64,000 nucleotides of DNA from Scalindua_A sp046757465 (GTDB taxonomy: Bacteria > Planctomycetota > Brocadiia > Brocadiales > Scalinduaceae). Shown one piece after another: positions 25,752-34,425 of the stretch (position 1 is the first letter of the stretch; each line of letters starts with the position of its first letter). The translations under genes and the position numbers were made by a program. The notes under the pieces are model-generated. The model was given only the letters and a program-made list of their open reading frames with translations, made no database searches and was not told the DNA's origin. The stretch spans positions 1 to 64,000 of the forward strand of contig JBHHYH010000004.1 of NCBI GenBank assembly GCA_046757465.1, written 5' to 3'.

Positions 25752-27813
25752 TTACCCTTTCTATTTGAACCAAGTTGGTGTTATAAGTTGATCCTCCTCC
25801 CATGTCTGCCAGTCTGTCTGGTGTTGTTTGATTACTATTGCTATTTCCAGGGCTTAATCGGTTCCACCATATACCTTTATTGACTGCCACACCCTCCTTA
25901 ACGTCGTCTCCAACGGATACCCATAATGTACATTCGCCACGTTCATTAAATACTCGCACCAGATCACCTGTTTTAATTTTACGCTTCTTAGCATCGTTTA
26001 TGTTTATTTCTAAAGCAGGCCTTTTTTCTTCAGTTCTTGAGTTAGGAATATTAGCAAAGTTAGAGTTCAGGAATGATTTTGCTGAGGGTGTAAGAAGATA
26101 AATCGGATATTTCTCATATAGTTGTGGTGATGTTGATGGGCCTTCCTTAATAGGAATGTGAGCAGGTAAAGGGTCATAGCCATCTGTTTTCATCTTTTCT
26201 GAATAGAATTCTATCTTCCCAGAAGGAGTGGGAAAGTTAAGGTCTTGATATGGCATATGAAATTCATCAGGGATATTCAAACGAATCACGCCTTCTTCCC
26301 TCAAACGTTCTAACGTAATCCCTCTTAAATACTGGCTGTTAACGTTTAATACCTCATTGATTGTATCAATTGCAGTTTCGTCAAAACATTTATCTTCAAA
26401 CCCCATAGCCTTTGCCAGGGTGTTAAAGGTTTCAATGTTAGGTCTGCTTTCACCCAAAGGTTCAATTACCGGTTCATTCAATTGAAGCGATAAATGAAAA
26501 TATGAGTGTTGAAGATCTGTATGCTCAAATTGGGTTGTGGCAGGCAGGACTATATCTGCATAACGAACAGTATCAGTAAGGAGTTGCTCATGTACCACAG
26601 TAAATAAATCTTCTCTTTGCAGGCCATCTATAACCTTTCGCTGATTAAAAAGCACAGCAGCAGGATTTGAATTGTAAACATATAAACCATTAATGCCCGG
26701 TCTTGCATTTAGGAGTATTTCTCCTAATTGGTTCATATTAATTGTTCGTGGAGAGTTTGGACAGAGATTATTTCCTTCCAGTATATCCCAATTAATTGGG
26801 AACGACTCGCTGGTAGGATAGAATATCCCGCCACCAGGATATCTCCATGCCCCTACCAGACCAGGAAGACAGGAGATTGTGCGTATCATCATACCTCCAT
26901 TAGTGTGGTGTTGCATTCCCGAACCTGCATAAATGAAGGATGGTTTATTGCTTGCATAAATAATTGCAAATTTTTCTATGATATTTTTATCTATTCCAGT
27001 TATCTCTTCTGCTTTATCCAGCGGATATTCCTGTACTCGTTTTGATAGTGGTTCAAATCCCTCTGTACAATTCTTAACAAATTCCTTATCGTATAAGGAA
27101 TTGTTGATAATTACGTTCATTATACCCAAAGCAAGCGCAGCATCACTTCCTGGCTTTGGCTGAACAAATAGGTCTGCCATTTCAACAGATTTGATTTTGT
27201 TTGGATTTACGACTACATAATAAGCGCCATTTTTCTTTGCTTCTTTTATTAAGGGTATCTGGTGGATATTAGTATAATATGGATTTGTTCCCCATGATAT
27301 TATAAGTTTTGATTGTGGTATGGCTAATGGATCGGCTCCAAAAGCAGCCCCAAGGGTATATTTGTAACCAACTCTCCCTCCTTTAGAACATATGGTTCGC
27401 TCAAGACGCGATGCACCGAGACGATTAAAGAAACGTTTACCTGCCACGTTTCCGTTTACTAATCCTAGTGTCCCTGAACCATTGAATGGTAAGATAGATT
27501 CACTGCTATACTTAGAGATGATGTCTTTAAATCTTGATGTTACAGTGTTTATTGCCTCATCCCAGGATATTCTCGCAAAACTCCCTTCTCCCTTTTTGCC
27601 AACTCTTTTGAGGGGATGCAAGATTCTGTCAGGGCTGTAGACTCTTTCGGGATAGTTCATAACCTTTTGACACAAAAAACCTCTGGTAACAAAATGGTCC
27701 GGGTCACCCTTGACTTTGACCAATTTTCCGTCTTTTACGTGAGCAATTATTCCACATGTATCAGGACAATCGTGAGGACACACACTTCTGGGTTTTTTAT
27801 CATTCATCATCAA
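25735..27813 (-). CDS. Molybdopterin oxidoreductase (MopB family), lone catalytic subunit
   Basis: A 692-residue Mo/W-bisPGD enzyme. The N-terminal [4Fe-4S] motif is C12-x3-C16-x3-C20-x27-C48 (VCPHDCPDTCG...GFLC). The region TICSKGGRVG (140-149) probably supplies the metal ligand (Cys142 or Ser143). The C-terminal molydop-binding domain is complete. No ferredoxin or membrane subunit is nearby and there is no Tat signal, so it is probably cytoplasmic. Substrate unknown. A paralogue with identical Cys spacing is at 46893-48872. The overlap with icd is unusual. Confidence 0.88.
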   Translation of the reverse strand: MMMNDKKPRSVCPHDCPDTCGIIAHVKDGKLVKVKGDPDHFVTRGFLCQKVMNYPERVYSPDRILHPLKRVGKKGEGSFARISWDEAINTVTSRFKDIISKYSSESILPFNGSGTLGLVNGNVAGKRFFNRLGASRLERTICSKGGRVGYKYTLGAAFGADPLAIPQSKLIISWGTNPYYTNIHQIPLIKEAKKNGAYYVVVNPNKIKSVEMADLFVQPKPGSDAALALGIMNVIINNSLYDKEFVKNCTEGFEPLSKRVQEYPLDKAEEITGIDKNIIEKFAIIYASNKPSFIYAGSGMQHHTNGGMMIRTISCLPGLVGAWRYPGGGIFYPTSESFPINWDILEGNNLCPNSPRTINMNQLGEILLNARPGINGLYVYNSNPAAVLFNQRKVIDGLQREDLFTVVHEQLLTDTVRYADIVLPATTQFEHTDLQHSYFHLSLQLNEPVIEPLGESRPNIETFNTLAKAMGFEDKCFDETAIDTINEVLNVNSQYLRGITLERLREEGVIRLNIPDEFHMPYQDLNFPTPSGKIEFYSEKMKTDGYDPLPAHIPIKEGPSTSPQLYEKYPIYLLTPSAKSFLNSNFANIPNSRTEEKRPALEININDAKKRKIKTGDLVRVFNERGECTLWVSVGDDVKEGVAVNKGIWWNRLSPGNSNSNQTTPDRLADMGGGSTYNTNLVQIERVNDGKI

Positions 27814-28010
27814 CTTATACGAATCTTTCTATTAATAAAGGATATAATTAGTATTATAAGAATTACTCAGATAGTATGCAAAGGATTTGATAAAGTAATT
27901 AGGACAATATATTTTGTCAAGAAATGATTATAAATTTTGTTGAAAATATAACATTTTTTATGATAATCAGATATACCATGAAACATGTTGAATGAAAGGG
28001 CGATAAAGAT

Positions 28011-28436
28011 TTGGTTAAAAATCCTACAAAAATAATTTCAGAAGAAGAGGTAAAAAATAGACTGTCTCCTTTGTTTAAAAAAGAGGGACTCAGGCTTGTC
28101 ATACTTTTTGGTTCCACTATTTCTGGTGAGGTTCATAAAAAAAGTGACATTGACATCGCTTTTTTGTTTGATAAACCTGTGAATATTCTAGAACTAACAA
28201 ATACGGTTATGAGACTTTTACATACAAATAATGTTGATGTTGTTGATTTAAGAAGGGCAAGTCCACTTTTAAAATTCTCTACGGTAGTAAAAGGCAAACT
28301 TCTTTATGAGAAGGGACCAGGGATGTTTAATGAATTTAGTTCTCTGGCATTCAGGATGTATGTTGATACAAAGAAATTAAGGGATGCACATATGATAACT
28401 ATTAAGAATTATTTAGAGAAAAGAGGTATTGCATGA
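28011..28436 (+). CDS. mntA: MntA-like nucleotidyltransferase antitoxin
   Basis: A 141-residue MNT-domain protein with the motif GSTISGEVHKKSDIDIAF, i.e. GSx(10)DxD. In MntA-HepT pairs this enzyme adds AMP to the toxin and silences it. The start is a TTG with AAAGGG upstream; no ATG occurs before the conserved part. Its stop overlaps the start of the HEPN gene by four bases (ATGA), typical of this toxin-antitoxin pair. Confidence 0.88.
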   Translation: MVKNPTKIISEEEVKNRLSPLFKKEGLRLVILFGSTISGEVHKKSDIDIAFLFDKPVNILELTNTVMRLLHTNNVDVVDLRRASPLLKFSTVVKGKLLYEKGPGMFNEFSSLAFRMYVDTKKLRDAHMITIKNYLEKRGIA

Positions 28437-28864
28437 CTCCTATAGAAAAAGAAGTCGTGAGAAGAAAGCTTATGATAATTATAGAAGACCTGAAGGTTCT
28501 TGAGCATATAAAAGATATGACTATAGACCAATATGTGAATGATATTTATAAGAGGAAAGCAACAGAAAGGCTTTTGCAGGAATTAATTGAAGCGGCAATT
28601 GATATAAATACCCACATCATTGTCCAATCAGGTAATACAGTTCCAGGCGATTACTACGAGAGTTTTATAAAAACAGGAGAGCTTAAAATAATTCCGGCAG
28701 GACTTGCAGAAAAGCTTGCTCCATCTGCTGGCTTGAGAAACAGATTAGTCCATGAATATGATGTTCTCGACCATTCTGTAGTTCTTGAAGCCGTGAAGGT
28801 TGTGGGAGACCTATATCCTGAATACATAAAGGCTATTGAGGATTACATCTCAAGACAGGATTAA
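28433..28864 (+). CDS. hepT: HepT-like HEPN toxin ribonuclease
   Basis: A 143-residue HEPN (DUF86) protein. The catalytic RNase motif Rx4H is in LRNRLVHEYD and the full Rx4HxY form is present, so the Tyr that MntA adenylylates is there. It overlaps mntA by four bases. An active toxin is expected since no key residue is missing. Only this pair lies between the molybdopterin oxidoreductase and the M48 protease genes. Confidence 0.9.
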   Translation: MTPIEKEVVRRKLMIIIEDLKVLEHIKDMTIDQYVNDIYKRKATERLLQELIEAAIDINTHIIVQSGNTVPGDYYESFIKTGELKIIPAGLAEKLAPSAGLRNRLVHEYDVLDHSVVLEAVKVVGDLYPEYIKAIEDYISRQD

Positions 28865-28884
28865 TATTTAAGCCTGAAACTCGA

Positions 28885-29050
28885 GGTAAAATAAGAGGAA
28901 CGGGTGAGGAATACGGGAGGTTGTTCCAGGGCAGGGCCTCTCGGTATCCGCAAGTTTAAAGGCTTTGGTGTGAGTTTTGACAGAACTCAGTTGAAGGCCC
29001 CTTAGTCGGGCGATTTTGCCTGTTTGTCTAAAGGGTAGTAATTTATAGAG
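28885..29050. ncRNA. Possible structured RNA region, unidentified
   Basis: The space between hepT and the protease is visibly richer in G and C than other spacers and has pairing segments: GGAAC...GTTCC (about 28897-28926), TGAGTT...AACTCA (about 28971-28989) and GGGCC...GGCCCC (about 28933-29001). It does not match RNase P, tmRNA, 6S or SRP RNA as far as I can tell. It could instead be a remnant of a mobile element. Confidence 0.3.
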
Positions 29051-29070
29051 ATTTGAAAACATTTTAACAA

Positions 29071-30078
29071 ATGAGTGAACAAAAGGCTAAAGCCATAATA
29101 ATTAGGATTGCAATACCTCTGATGCTAGTTATTTTCTTATTTGCATGTGGTTGTGCTAATACCGGTCCGAGAATTTCCAAGGAGGAACTAAAGAAGTTAG
29201 AAGAAGAGATAGAGGCATTGGCAACTGAGAGATTTATCAAGGATTGGGTTCGTACATGGAAGGTTGGTTTTAATGTCCTCAGTGTTTTGCCCGAGGATAC
29301 GTTAAAAAAACATTCCGTAATAGGAGCACTGATAGTGGACAATTCGGAAGATATTGCCAAGTCGTTTGGTCTTCCTACTGAAGATGGGTGTGTTGTTATC
29401 GGTGTAGTTGAAAATTATATGGCTGATCTCGCGGGTCTTAAACCAGGTGATCTCATAATAGAAATAGGCGGTAAAGAGATTAAGGATGACGAACAGATTG
29501 TTTTTGAGAATGGCAAATCAACCATTATTATTGTGGAGAGGGATGGTGATAGGCTGTCCTTTGAAGTAAAACCAAAAGAGATGCCTTATGTGAGGGTTCG
29601 TCTCAAGCAAACTGGCAAGATTAATGCATATGCTAAATTTACGGGAATTCAGTTTACGTCCGGGATGGTTCACTTTGTAGAGGATGATGATGAGTTGGCT
29701 GTTATAATGGGGCATGAGATAGCCCATCTTGTTTCAAAACATTTACCCAAGAATATAAGTATGGCTGCGCTGTGTGGGCTGGTAGGGGGGCTTACGGGGC
29801 CATTCGCTCCTCTCACAACGCAGGCACTATATGCGCCGTATAGTAGGGAGAACGAAAGAGAGGCGGATTATATCGGCCTTTATTATGCGCACATTGCAGG
29901 TTATAATATGGAAAGTGGTGTTGCGCTCTGGAAGCGTTTTGCACTGGAGATTCCCAAAAGCCGTTCAAAAAGTTTCCTTCGTAGCCATCCTGCAAGTCCT
30001 GAAAGGATCTTGCGGGTTAAAAAGGTAGTAGAGCTGATAAAATCTGATAAGAATCCATTAGGTGAAAAGGATAGGTAA
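29071..30078 (+). CDS. M48-family metalloprotease lipoprotein with PDZ domain
   Basis: A 335-residue protein with a signal segment ending FLFACGC, the probable lipid-modified Cys26 (or Cys28). A PDZ domain lies at about 95-170 (DGCVVIGVVENYMADLAGLKPGDLIIEIGG). The M48 catalytic domain has HEIAH at 215-219, with a third zinc ligand Glu in NEREADYIGLYYA. The combination suggests periplasmic quality control of envelope proteins. It lies alone, just upstream of the two-component system. Confidence 0.9.
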   Translation: MSEQKAKAIIIRIAIPLMLVIFLFACGCANTGPRISKEELKKLEEEIEALATERFIKDWVRTWKVGFNVLSVLPEDTLKKHSVIGALIVDNSEDIAKSFGLPTEDGCVVIGVVENYMADLAGLKPGDLIIEIGGKEIKDDEQIVFENGKSTIIIVERDGDRLSFEVKPKEMPYVRVRLKQTGKINAYAKFTGIQFTSGMVHFVEDDDELAVIMGHEIAHLVSKHLPKNISMAALCGLVGGLTGPFAPLTTQALYAPYSRENEREADYIGLYYAHIAGYNMESGVALWKRFALEIPKSRSKSFLRSHPASPERILRVKKVVELIKSDKNPLGEKDR

Positions 30079-30173
30079 GGAACAGTTTGTTATGTGCCGT
30101 TTTTTACGCAACATATACATAGTCGTCGTCTTTAACCGTAATAATCAAAATCAAATGCTTAAGAGAAAACTTG

Positions 30174-30202
30174 TTGACACTACCAGACTGGGGATTTAGA
30201 AT
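30174..30202 (+). promoter_or_regulatory. Predicted sigma-70 promoter
   Basis: TTGACA at 30174-30179, a 17-bp spacer and TAGAAT at 30197-30202, 45 bp before the histidine kinase start. It would drive the kinase and regulator genes. Confidence 0.6.
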
Positions 30203-30246
30203 TACACTTAGACATATAAATCTAACTTTTTGTGGTATATTAAGGT

Positions 30247-31335
30247 ATGAAAAACGTTTTAAAAGATAAAAAATATATACAGGAAATTGCATTACAAAGC
30301 ATCAATGACGGAGTATTTGTATTCGATAGGAACAGAAAAGTGCATGTTTTTAATACGGCTTGCGAGCGAATCGGAGGTTTTTCCAAAGAGGAGGTTAAAA
30401 AGAATGATTATAGCTGCCTTGATATTTTTAAGTGTCATAGCTCAGATGGTCCAAGCCTTTCTTTATGTCCGGGCCTTGAGCTTTTTGAGGGGAAGCGCTC
30501 TAGGATATCACGTGAATATCTTATCAAAACAAAGGATGGTGGACAAAAGTGGGTGATAACTAACTATTCCTCAATAAAAAATGAAAAGGGTGAAATAGAA
30601 TACGTAGTGGGTGTTATTCGTGATATCACAGAAAAGAAAAGGTTTAATAATGAGTTTATAAAGTCTAAGACCCTGTCTACACTTGGACAGTTCAGTAACG
30701 AACTGGCACATGAGATTAAGAACCCCTTAAATGCTATTACAATCCAGTTGTTATTGTTGGAAAGGGAGATTAACAAATATAATCTAAATTCTAAAAAGGA
30801 ACTTCATGAAGTTGTAAAAGTTGTTAAGGAGGAAATAGCCAGGCTAAACAAACTTATGGAAGATTGCTTAGAATTTGCAAGATCTGGGAACTTAAACCGC
30901 ATATATGAGGATGTCGGTCAAATTATTAAGGAGCTATCGGCCCTGGTCAATCCTCATGCAGATTTGAAAGGGGTGAACATACATTTAAAGATAGGGGAAA
31001 GGTGCCCGCAAATTTTAATAGACAAGGATAAACTGAAACAAGCACTGTTGAATATAATAATAAATGCTATAGAAGCTATGCCAGGTGGAGGAGATATAAA
31101 TATAAAAGTTAAGAAAGAGGATGATTGTTTAAAAATATCTTTAAAAGATACAGGGCCTGGAATTCCAAAGGAACAGCACGATAATGTTTTTAATCTTTTT
31201 TACTCAACTAAAAGTGGTGGAACAGGCGTAGGCTTGACAATAACGCAAAATATTATTCAAGCGCATGGAGGTAATATAAGGTTTAGAAATCTAAAAAAAG
31301 GTGCAGAATTTATAATTGATTTGCCAATATCTTAA
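30247..31335 (+). CDS. PAS-domain sensor histidine kinase (NtrB-like)
   Basis: A 362-residue cytoplasmic kinase without membrane helices. The PAS/PAC domain spans about 10-130 and has Cys57, Cys63 and Cys74, a Cys pattern common in PAS domains of anaerobes and perhaps able to sense redox or bind a cluster. The phospho-acceptor is His155 in ELAHEIKNPLNAI, followed by N, G1 (DTGPGIP) and G2 (GGTGVGL) ATP-binding boxes. It is followed 18 bp later by an NtrC-type regulator, its cognate partner. Confidence 0.93.
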   Translation: MKNVLKDKKYIQEIALQSINDGVFVFDRNRKVHVFNTACERIGGFSKEEVKKNDYSCLDIFKCHSSDGPSLSLCPGLELFEGKRSRISREYLIKTKDGGQKWVITNYSSIKNEKGEIEYVVGVIRDITEKKRFNNEFIKSKTLSTLGQFSNELAHEIKNPLNAITIQLLLLEREINKYNLNSKKELHEVVKVVKEEIARLNKLMEDCLEFARSGNLNRIYEDVGQIIKELSALVNPHADLKGVNIHLKIGERCPQILIDKDKLKQALLNIIINAIEAMPGGGDINIKVKKEDDCLKISLKDTGPGIPKEQHDNVFNLFYSTKSGGTGVGLTITQNIIQAHGGNIRFRNLKKGAEFIIDLPIS

Positions 31336-31353
31336 TCATATTTTAAGAAAGTT

Positions 31354-32733
31354 ATGAGAAGAAAGCCAAGAATATTATTGGTTGATGATGATAAAAATAC
31401 AGTTAATGGCCTAAAAAAGATTCTTATACAGGATGGCTATGATACCAGTTGTGCTGTTACAGGTTATGAGGCATTAAATATAATTGAAAGGAAGCACGTA
31501 GATATAGTAATAACGGATATGAAATTGCCAGATATTGGTGGCTTTACCATCATAGAAGAGGTTAAAAAGAAAGATAACGATACCGCCATCATAATGATAA
31601 CGGCATATAGTTCTATACAATCTGCTATAGATGCAGTAAAAAAGGGGGCGGAGGATTACTTAACAAAGCCCATAAACATTGATGAATTAGAATTGACACT
31701 TAGTAGAATATGGGAAAAACAAAGCCTCATATTGCAGAATAAGGAGCTAAGGCAGAGATTAGATGAAAGATATAATTTTTCCGGACTCATAGGGAATACA
31801 CCTGAGATGCAACTAATCTTCAAGACAATTGCAGAAATTGCTCCCACTGCTGCAACCGTATTAATCTATGGCGAAACTGGAACAGGTAAGGAACTTATTG
31901 CAAATGCAATCCATTGCAATAGTGATAGAAGAGACAATCCTTTTATTGCGCTCCACTGTGCTTCCTTATCTGAAGGAGTGTTGGAAAGCGAACTCTTTGG
32001 ACATGAGAAAGGCGCCTTTACAGGGGCAATAAGTCAGAGGCGTGGCAGGTTTGAGTTGGCTGGCGGAGGCACCCTCTTTCTCGATGAAATTGGAGAAATG
32101 AGTCAGCATGTTCAGATAAGGCTATTAAGGGTGCTTGAGACCGGGAGTTTTGAAAGAGTAGGTGGTGAAAAGACCCTTGAATCAGATGTTAGAATCATTG
32201 CAGCAACAAACAAAGATCTGGAAAAGGAGATCAAAGAAGGAAGATTTAGGGAAGATCTCTATTACAGGTTAAATGTTATTAATCTGAGACTTCCACCATT
32301 AAGAGAAAGAAATGACGACATCGCATTATTGGCAGATTGTTTTCTCATAAAATATTCACAAAAGAATAAGAAGGATATTAAAGGTTTTTCTCCACAAACT
32401 ATAAGGGTATTGAATAATTACGGTTGGCCCGGTAACGTTAGGGAGCTTGAAAACGTAATTGAGAGAACTGTGGTAATGGCAAAAACCGAACTTATAGAAC
32501 CAGAAAATCTCCCATCAAATATAAATTTATTTATGAGAAGAACAAAAAAGAAAACACTATCTATACCATTTGGGACAACTTTGAAAGAAGCGGAGAAGAA
32601 AATTATCCTCGAAACACTTCAAGCGACTGATGGTAATAAGTCTAAGGCTGCAAGGACCCTGGATATTTCAACGCGAAAAATTGAATACAAACTTAAAGAA
32701 TGGAATAACAGAAACAACAAGGCAAGATTTTGA
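31354..32733 (+). CDS. NtrC-family sigma-54-dependent response regulator
   Basis: A 459-residue regulator. The receiver domain has phospho-acceptor Asp55 in DIVITDMKLPD. The AAA+ domain includes Walker A GETGTGKE (near 171-178) and the sigma-54 contact loop GAFTGA. A Fis-type helix-turn-helix lies at the C-terminus (GNKSKAARTLDISTRKIEYKLKEW). The target genes are unknown. I looked for sigma-54 promoters (TGGC-N7-TTGC) near the aminotransferase and GS/GOGAT genes and found none convincing by eye. Confidence 0.95.
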   Translation: MRRKPRILLVDDDKNTVNGLKKILIQDGYDTSCAVTGYEALNIIERKHVDIVITDMKLPDIGGFTIIEEVKKKDNDTAIIMITAYSSIQSAIDAVKKGAEDYLTKPINIDELELTLSRIWEKQSLILQNKELRQRLDERYNFSGLIGNTPEMQLIFKTIAEIAPTAATVLIYGETGTGKELIANAIHCNSDRRDNPFIALHCASLSEGVLESELFGHEKGAFTGAISQRRGRFELAGGGTLFLDEIGEMSQHVQIRLLRVLETGSFERVGGEKTLESDVRIIAATNKDLEKEIKEGRFREDLYYRLNVINLRLPPLRERNDDIALLADCFLIKYSQKNKKDIKGFSPQTIRVLNNYGWPGNVRELENVIERTVVMAKTELIEPENLPSNINLFMRRTKKKTLSIPFGTTLKEAEKKIILETLQATDGNKSKAARTLDISTRKIEYKLKEWNNRNNKARF

Positions 32734-32996
32734 TTATCGAATTTACTTCATAAATTTAGAATAGAACCAGTTAATTTTGTTGACAACCCGCCAGAACGGT
32801 TTATTTGTAACGAAGCTTACCCTGTTAAATAGTTGAATACGAACCACAAGTAAGATATTTGTTATTCTATCTAATAACATTGATAAATGAGAAAGTTCCA
32901 CGCATAAATCACCGTTTAACCATTCCATGTGAGGAAATGGACTGAATCCTCACATACTCTTTAACTCCAATAAGTTATAGAAAGTACTGGACATTT
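32734..32996. other. Leader with 9-bp hairpin
   Basis: A 263-bp spacer. ATGTGAGGA (32927-32935) pairs perfectly with TCCTCACAT (32947-32955), about 40 bp before the aminotransferase ATG. There is no T-run, so it is more likely a regulatory hairpin than a terminator. Confidence 0.4.
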
Positions 32997-34295
32997 ATGA
33001 GAAATAATATTGTACATGCCGGAGCTCATGAACTCAGATACGAGATACGCGAGATAGTTGCGGTTGGCAACAAGTTGTGTGATATGGGGTTGGATGTTTG
33101 TTGGGAGAACATTGGAGACCCTGTTCATAAAGGTGAAAAGATACCATCCTGGATCAAGGATGTAGTAAAAAAGGCTGTAGATGAAGATTCATCTTTTGCG
33201 TATTGCCCAACGAAGGGGTTGGACGAAACAAGAGAATTTCTTGCAGATCTTTGCAATAAGAGAAGAGGGATACAGATAACAAAGGAAGACATTGTCTTCT
33301 TTAATGGTATTGGTGATGCTATATCGAAGATTTATAACTACTTAAGGAGAGAGGCAAGGGTTATAGGACCTTCACCTGCTTATTCTACACATTCATCATC
33401 AGAGGCTGCCCATGCAGGTGAAGATCATTTAATGTATAAATTGGATCCCAACAACAAATGGTTTCCCGATCTGGAAGGTTTACGTAATAAAGTAAAAAAC
33501 AATCAGGCTATTTCAGGAATATTAGTAATAAATCCAAATAATCCGGCAGGTACAGTATACCCTAAAGAGGTAATGGAGGAAATTGTAAGGATAGCTGAGG
33601 AATTTGATCTGTTCATAGTATGTGATGAGGTGTATTTGAATATAACTTACAATGGTAATATTTCGACTCCACTGTGTGATGTTATTAATAATGTGTGTGG
33701 TATTTCGATGAAGGGAATTTCTAAAGAACTGCCATGGCCAGGGGCAAGATGCGGATGGATAGAGATTTACAACAAAGATAAAGACCCAATATTTAAGAAG
33801 TACATCGATACAGTACTCAGTGCAAAAATGCTGGAAGTATGTTCAACTACTCTACCTCAGAAAGTTATACCACATTTATTGTGTGACCCAAGATATAGGG
33901 AGTATCATGAAGAAAGAAATAAAATGTACGAACGAAGGTCTAGATTTGCCTATGATACATTAAAGAAGATTGATGGTGTAATCGTAAATCAAACAAATGG
34001 TGCATTTTACATGACGATTGCCTTTAAAGATGGTGTCCTAAATGAAAAGCAAAGACTAAAGATTAAAAATAATACGATAAGAAACTATATTGAAGAAATA
34101 ACTCAAAATGTTGCACTTGACAAAAGATTTGTATATTACTTGTTAGGCGCTACAGGAATATGCGTTGTACCTTTAACTGGCTTTAGCTGTGATCTTTATG
34201 GTTTTAGAATAACATTATTAGAGACAAATGGAAAAAGATTCGAATGGATATTTACGACCATTGCAGCGAAGATAAAAGAATATTTAAATTCCTGA
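32997..34295 (+). CDS. PLP-dependent class I/II aminotransferase
   Basis: A 432-residue fold-type I aminotransferase. The block NPNNPAGT (179-186), the cofactor site CDEVYLN (209-215) and the PLP lysine Lys243 in SKELPWPGARCGW are present. It is longer than AspC-type enzymes by about 35 residues, and the replacement of the usual Ser-Lys-x-x-Gly by SKELPWPGA marks a subfamily of unclear substrate, perhaps alanine/aspartate-type. It stands alone between the two-component system and the convergent GSIII gene. Confidence 0.85.
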   Translation: MRNNIVHAGAHELRYEIREIVAVGNKLCDMGLDVCWENIGDPVHKGEKIPSWIKDVVKKAVDEDSSFAYCPTKGLDETREFLADLCNKRRGIQITKEDIVFFNGIGDAISKIYNYLRREARVIGPSPAYSTHSSSEAAHAGEDHLMYKLDPNNKWFPDLEGLRNKVKNNQAISGILVINPNNPAGTVYPKEVMEEIVRIAEEFDLFIVCDEVYLNITYNGNISTPLCDVINNVCGISMKGISKELPWPGARCGWIEIYNKDKDPIFKKYIDTVLSAKMLEVCSTTLPQKVIPHLLCDPRYREYHEERNKMYERRSRFAYDTLKKIDGVIVNQTNGAFYMTIAFKDGVLNEKQRLKIKNNTIRNYIEEITQNVALDKRFVYYLLGATGICVVPLTGFSCDLYGFRITLLETNGKRFEWIFTTIAAKIKEYLNS

Positions 34296-34425
34296 TTTGG
34301 CATAAGTACAATATTGAACAGAAATTGCAATCCAATTAAAAACTTCATTCTCATACAGTTTACATTTCATTTGGATAACAATCAATAATCATATTAAAAC
34401 CTTTATACGCCTGAATTCTCCTTCG

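Noticed and set aside
28885..29050. tmRNA, RNase P RNA, 6S RNA or SRP RNA
   Set aside because: No conserved core of any of these was recognised; only generic pairing is visible.
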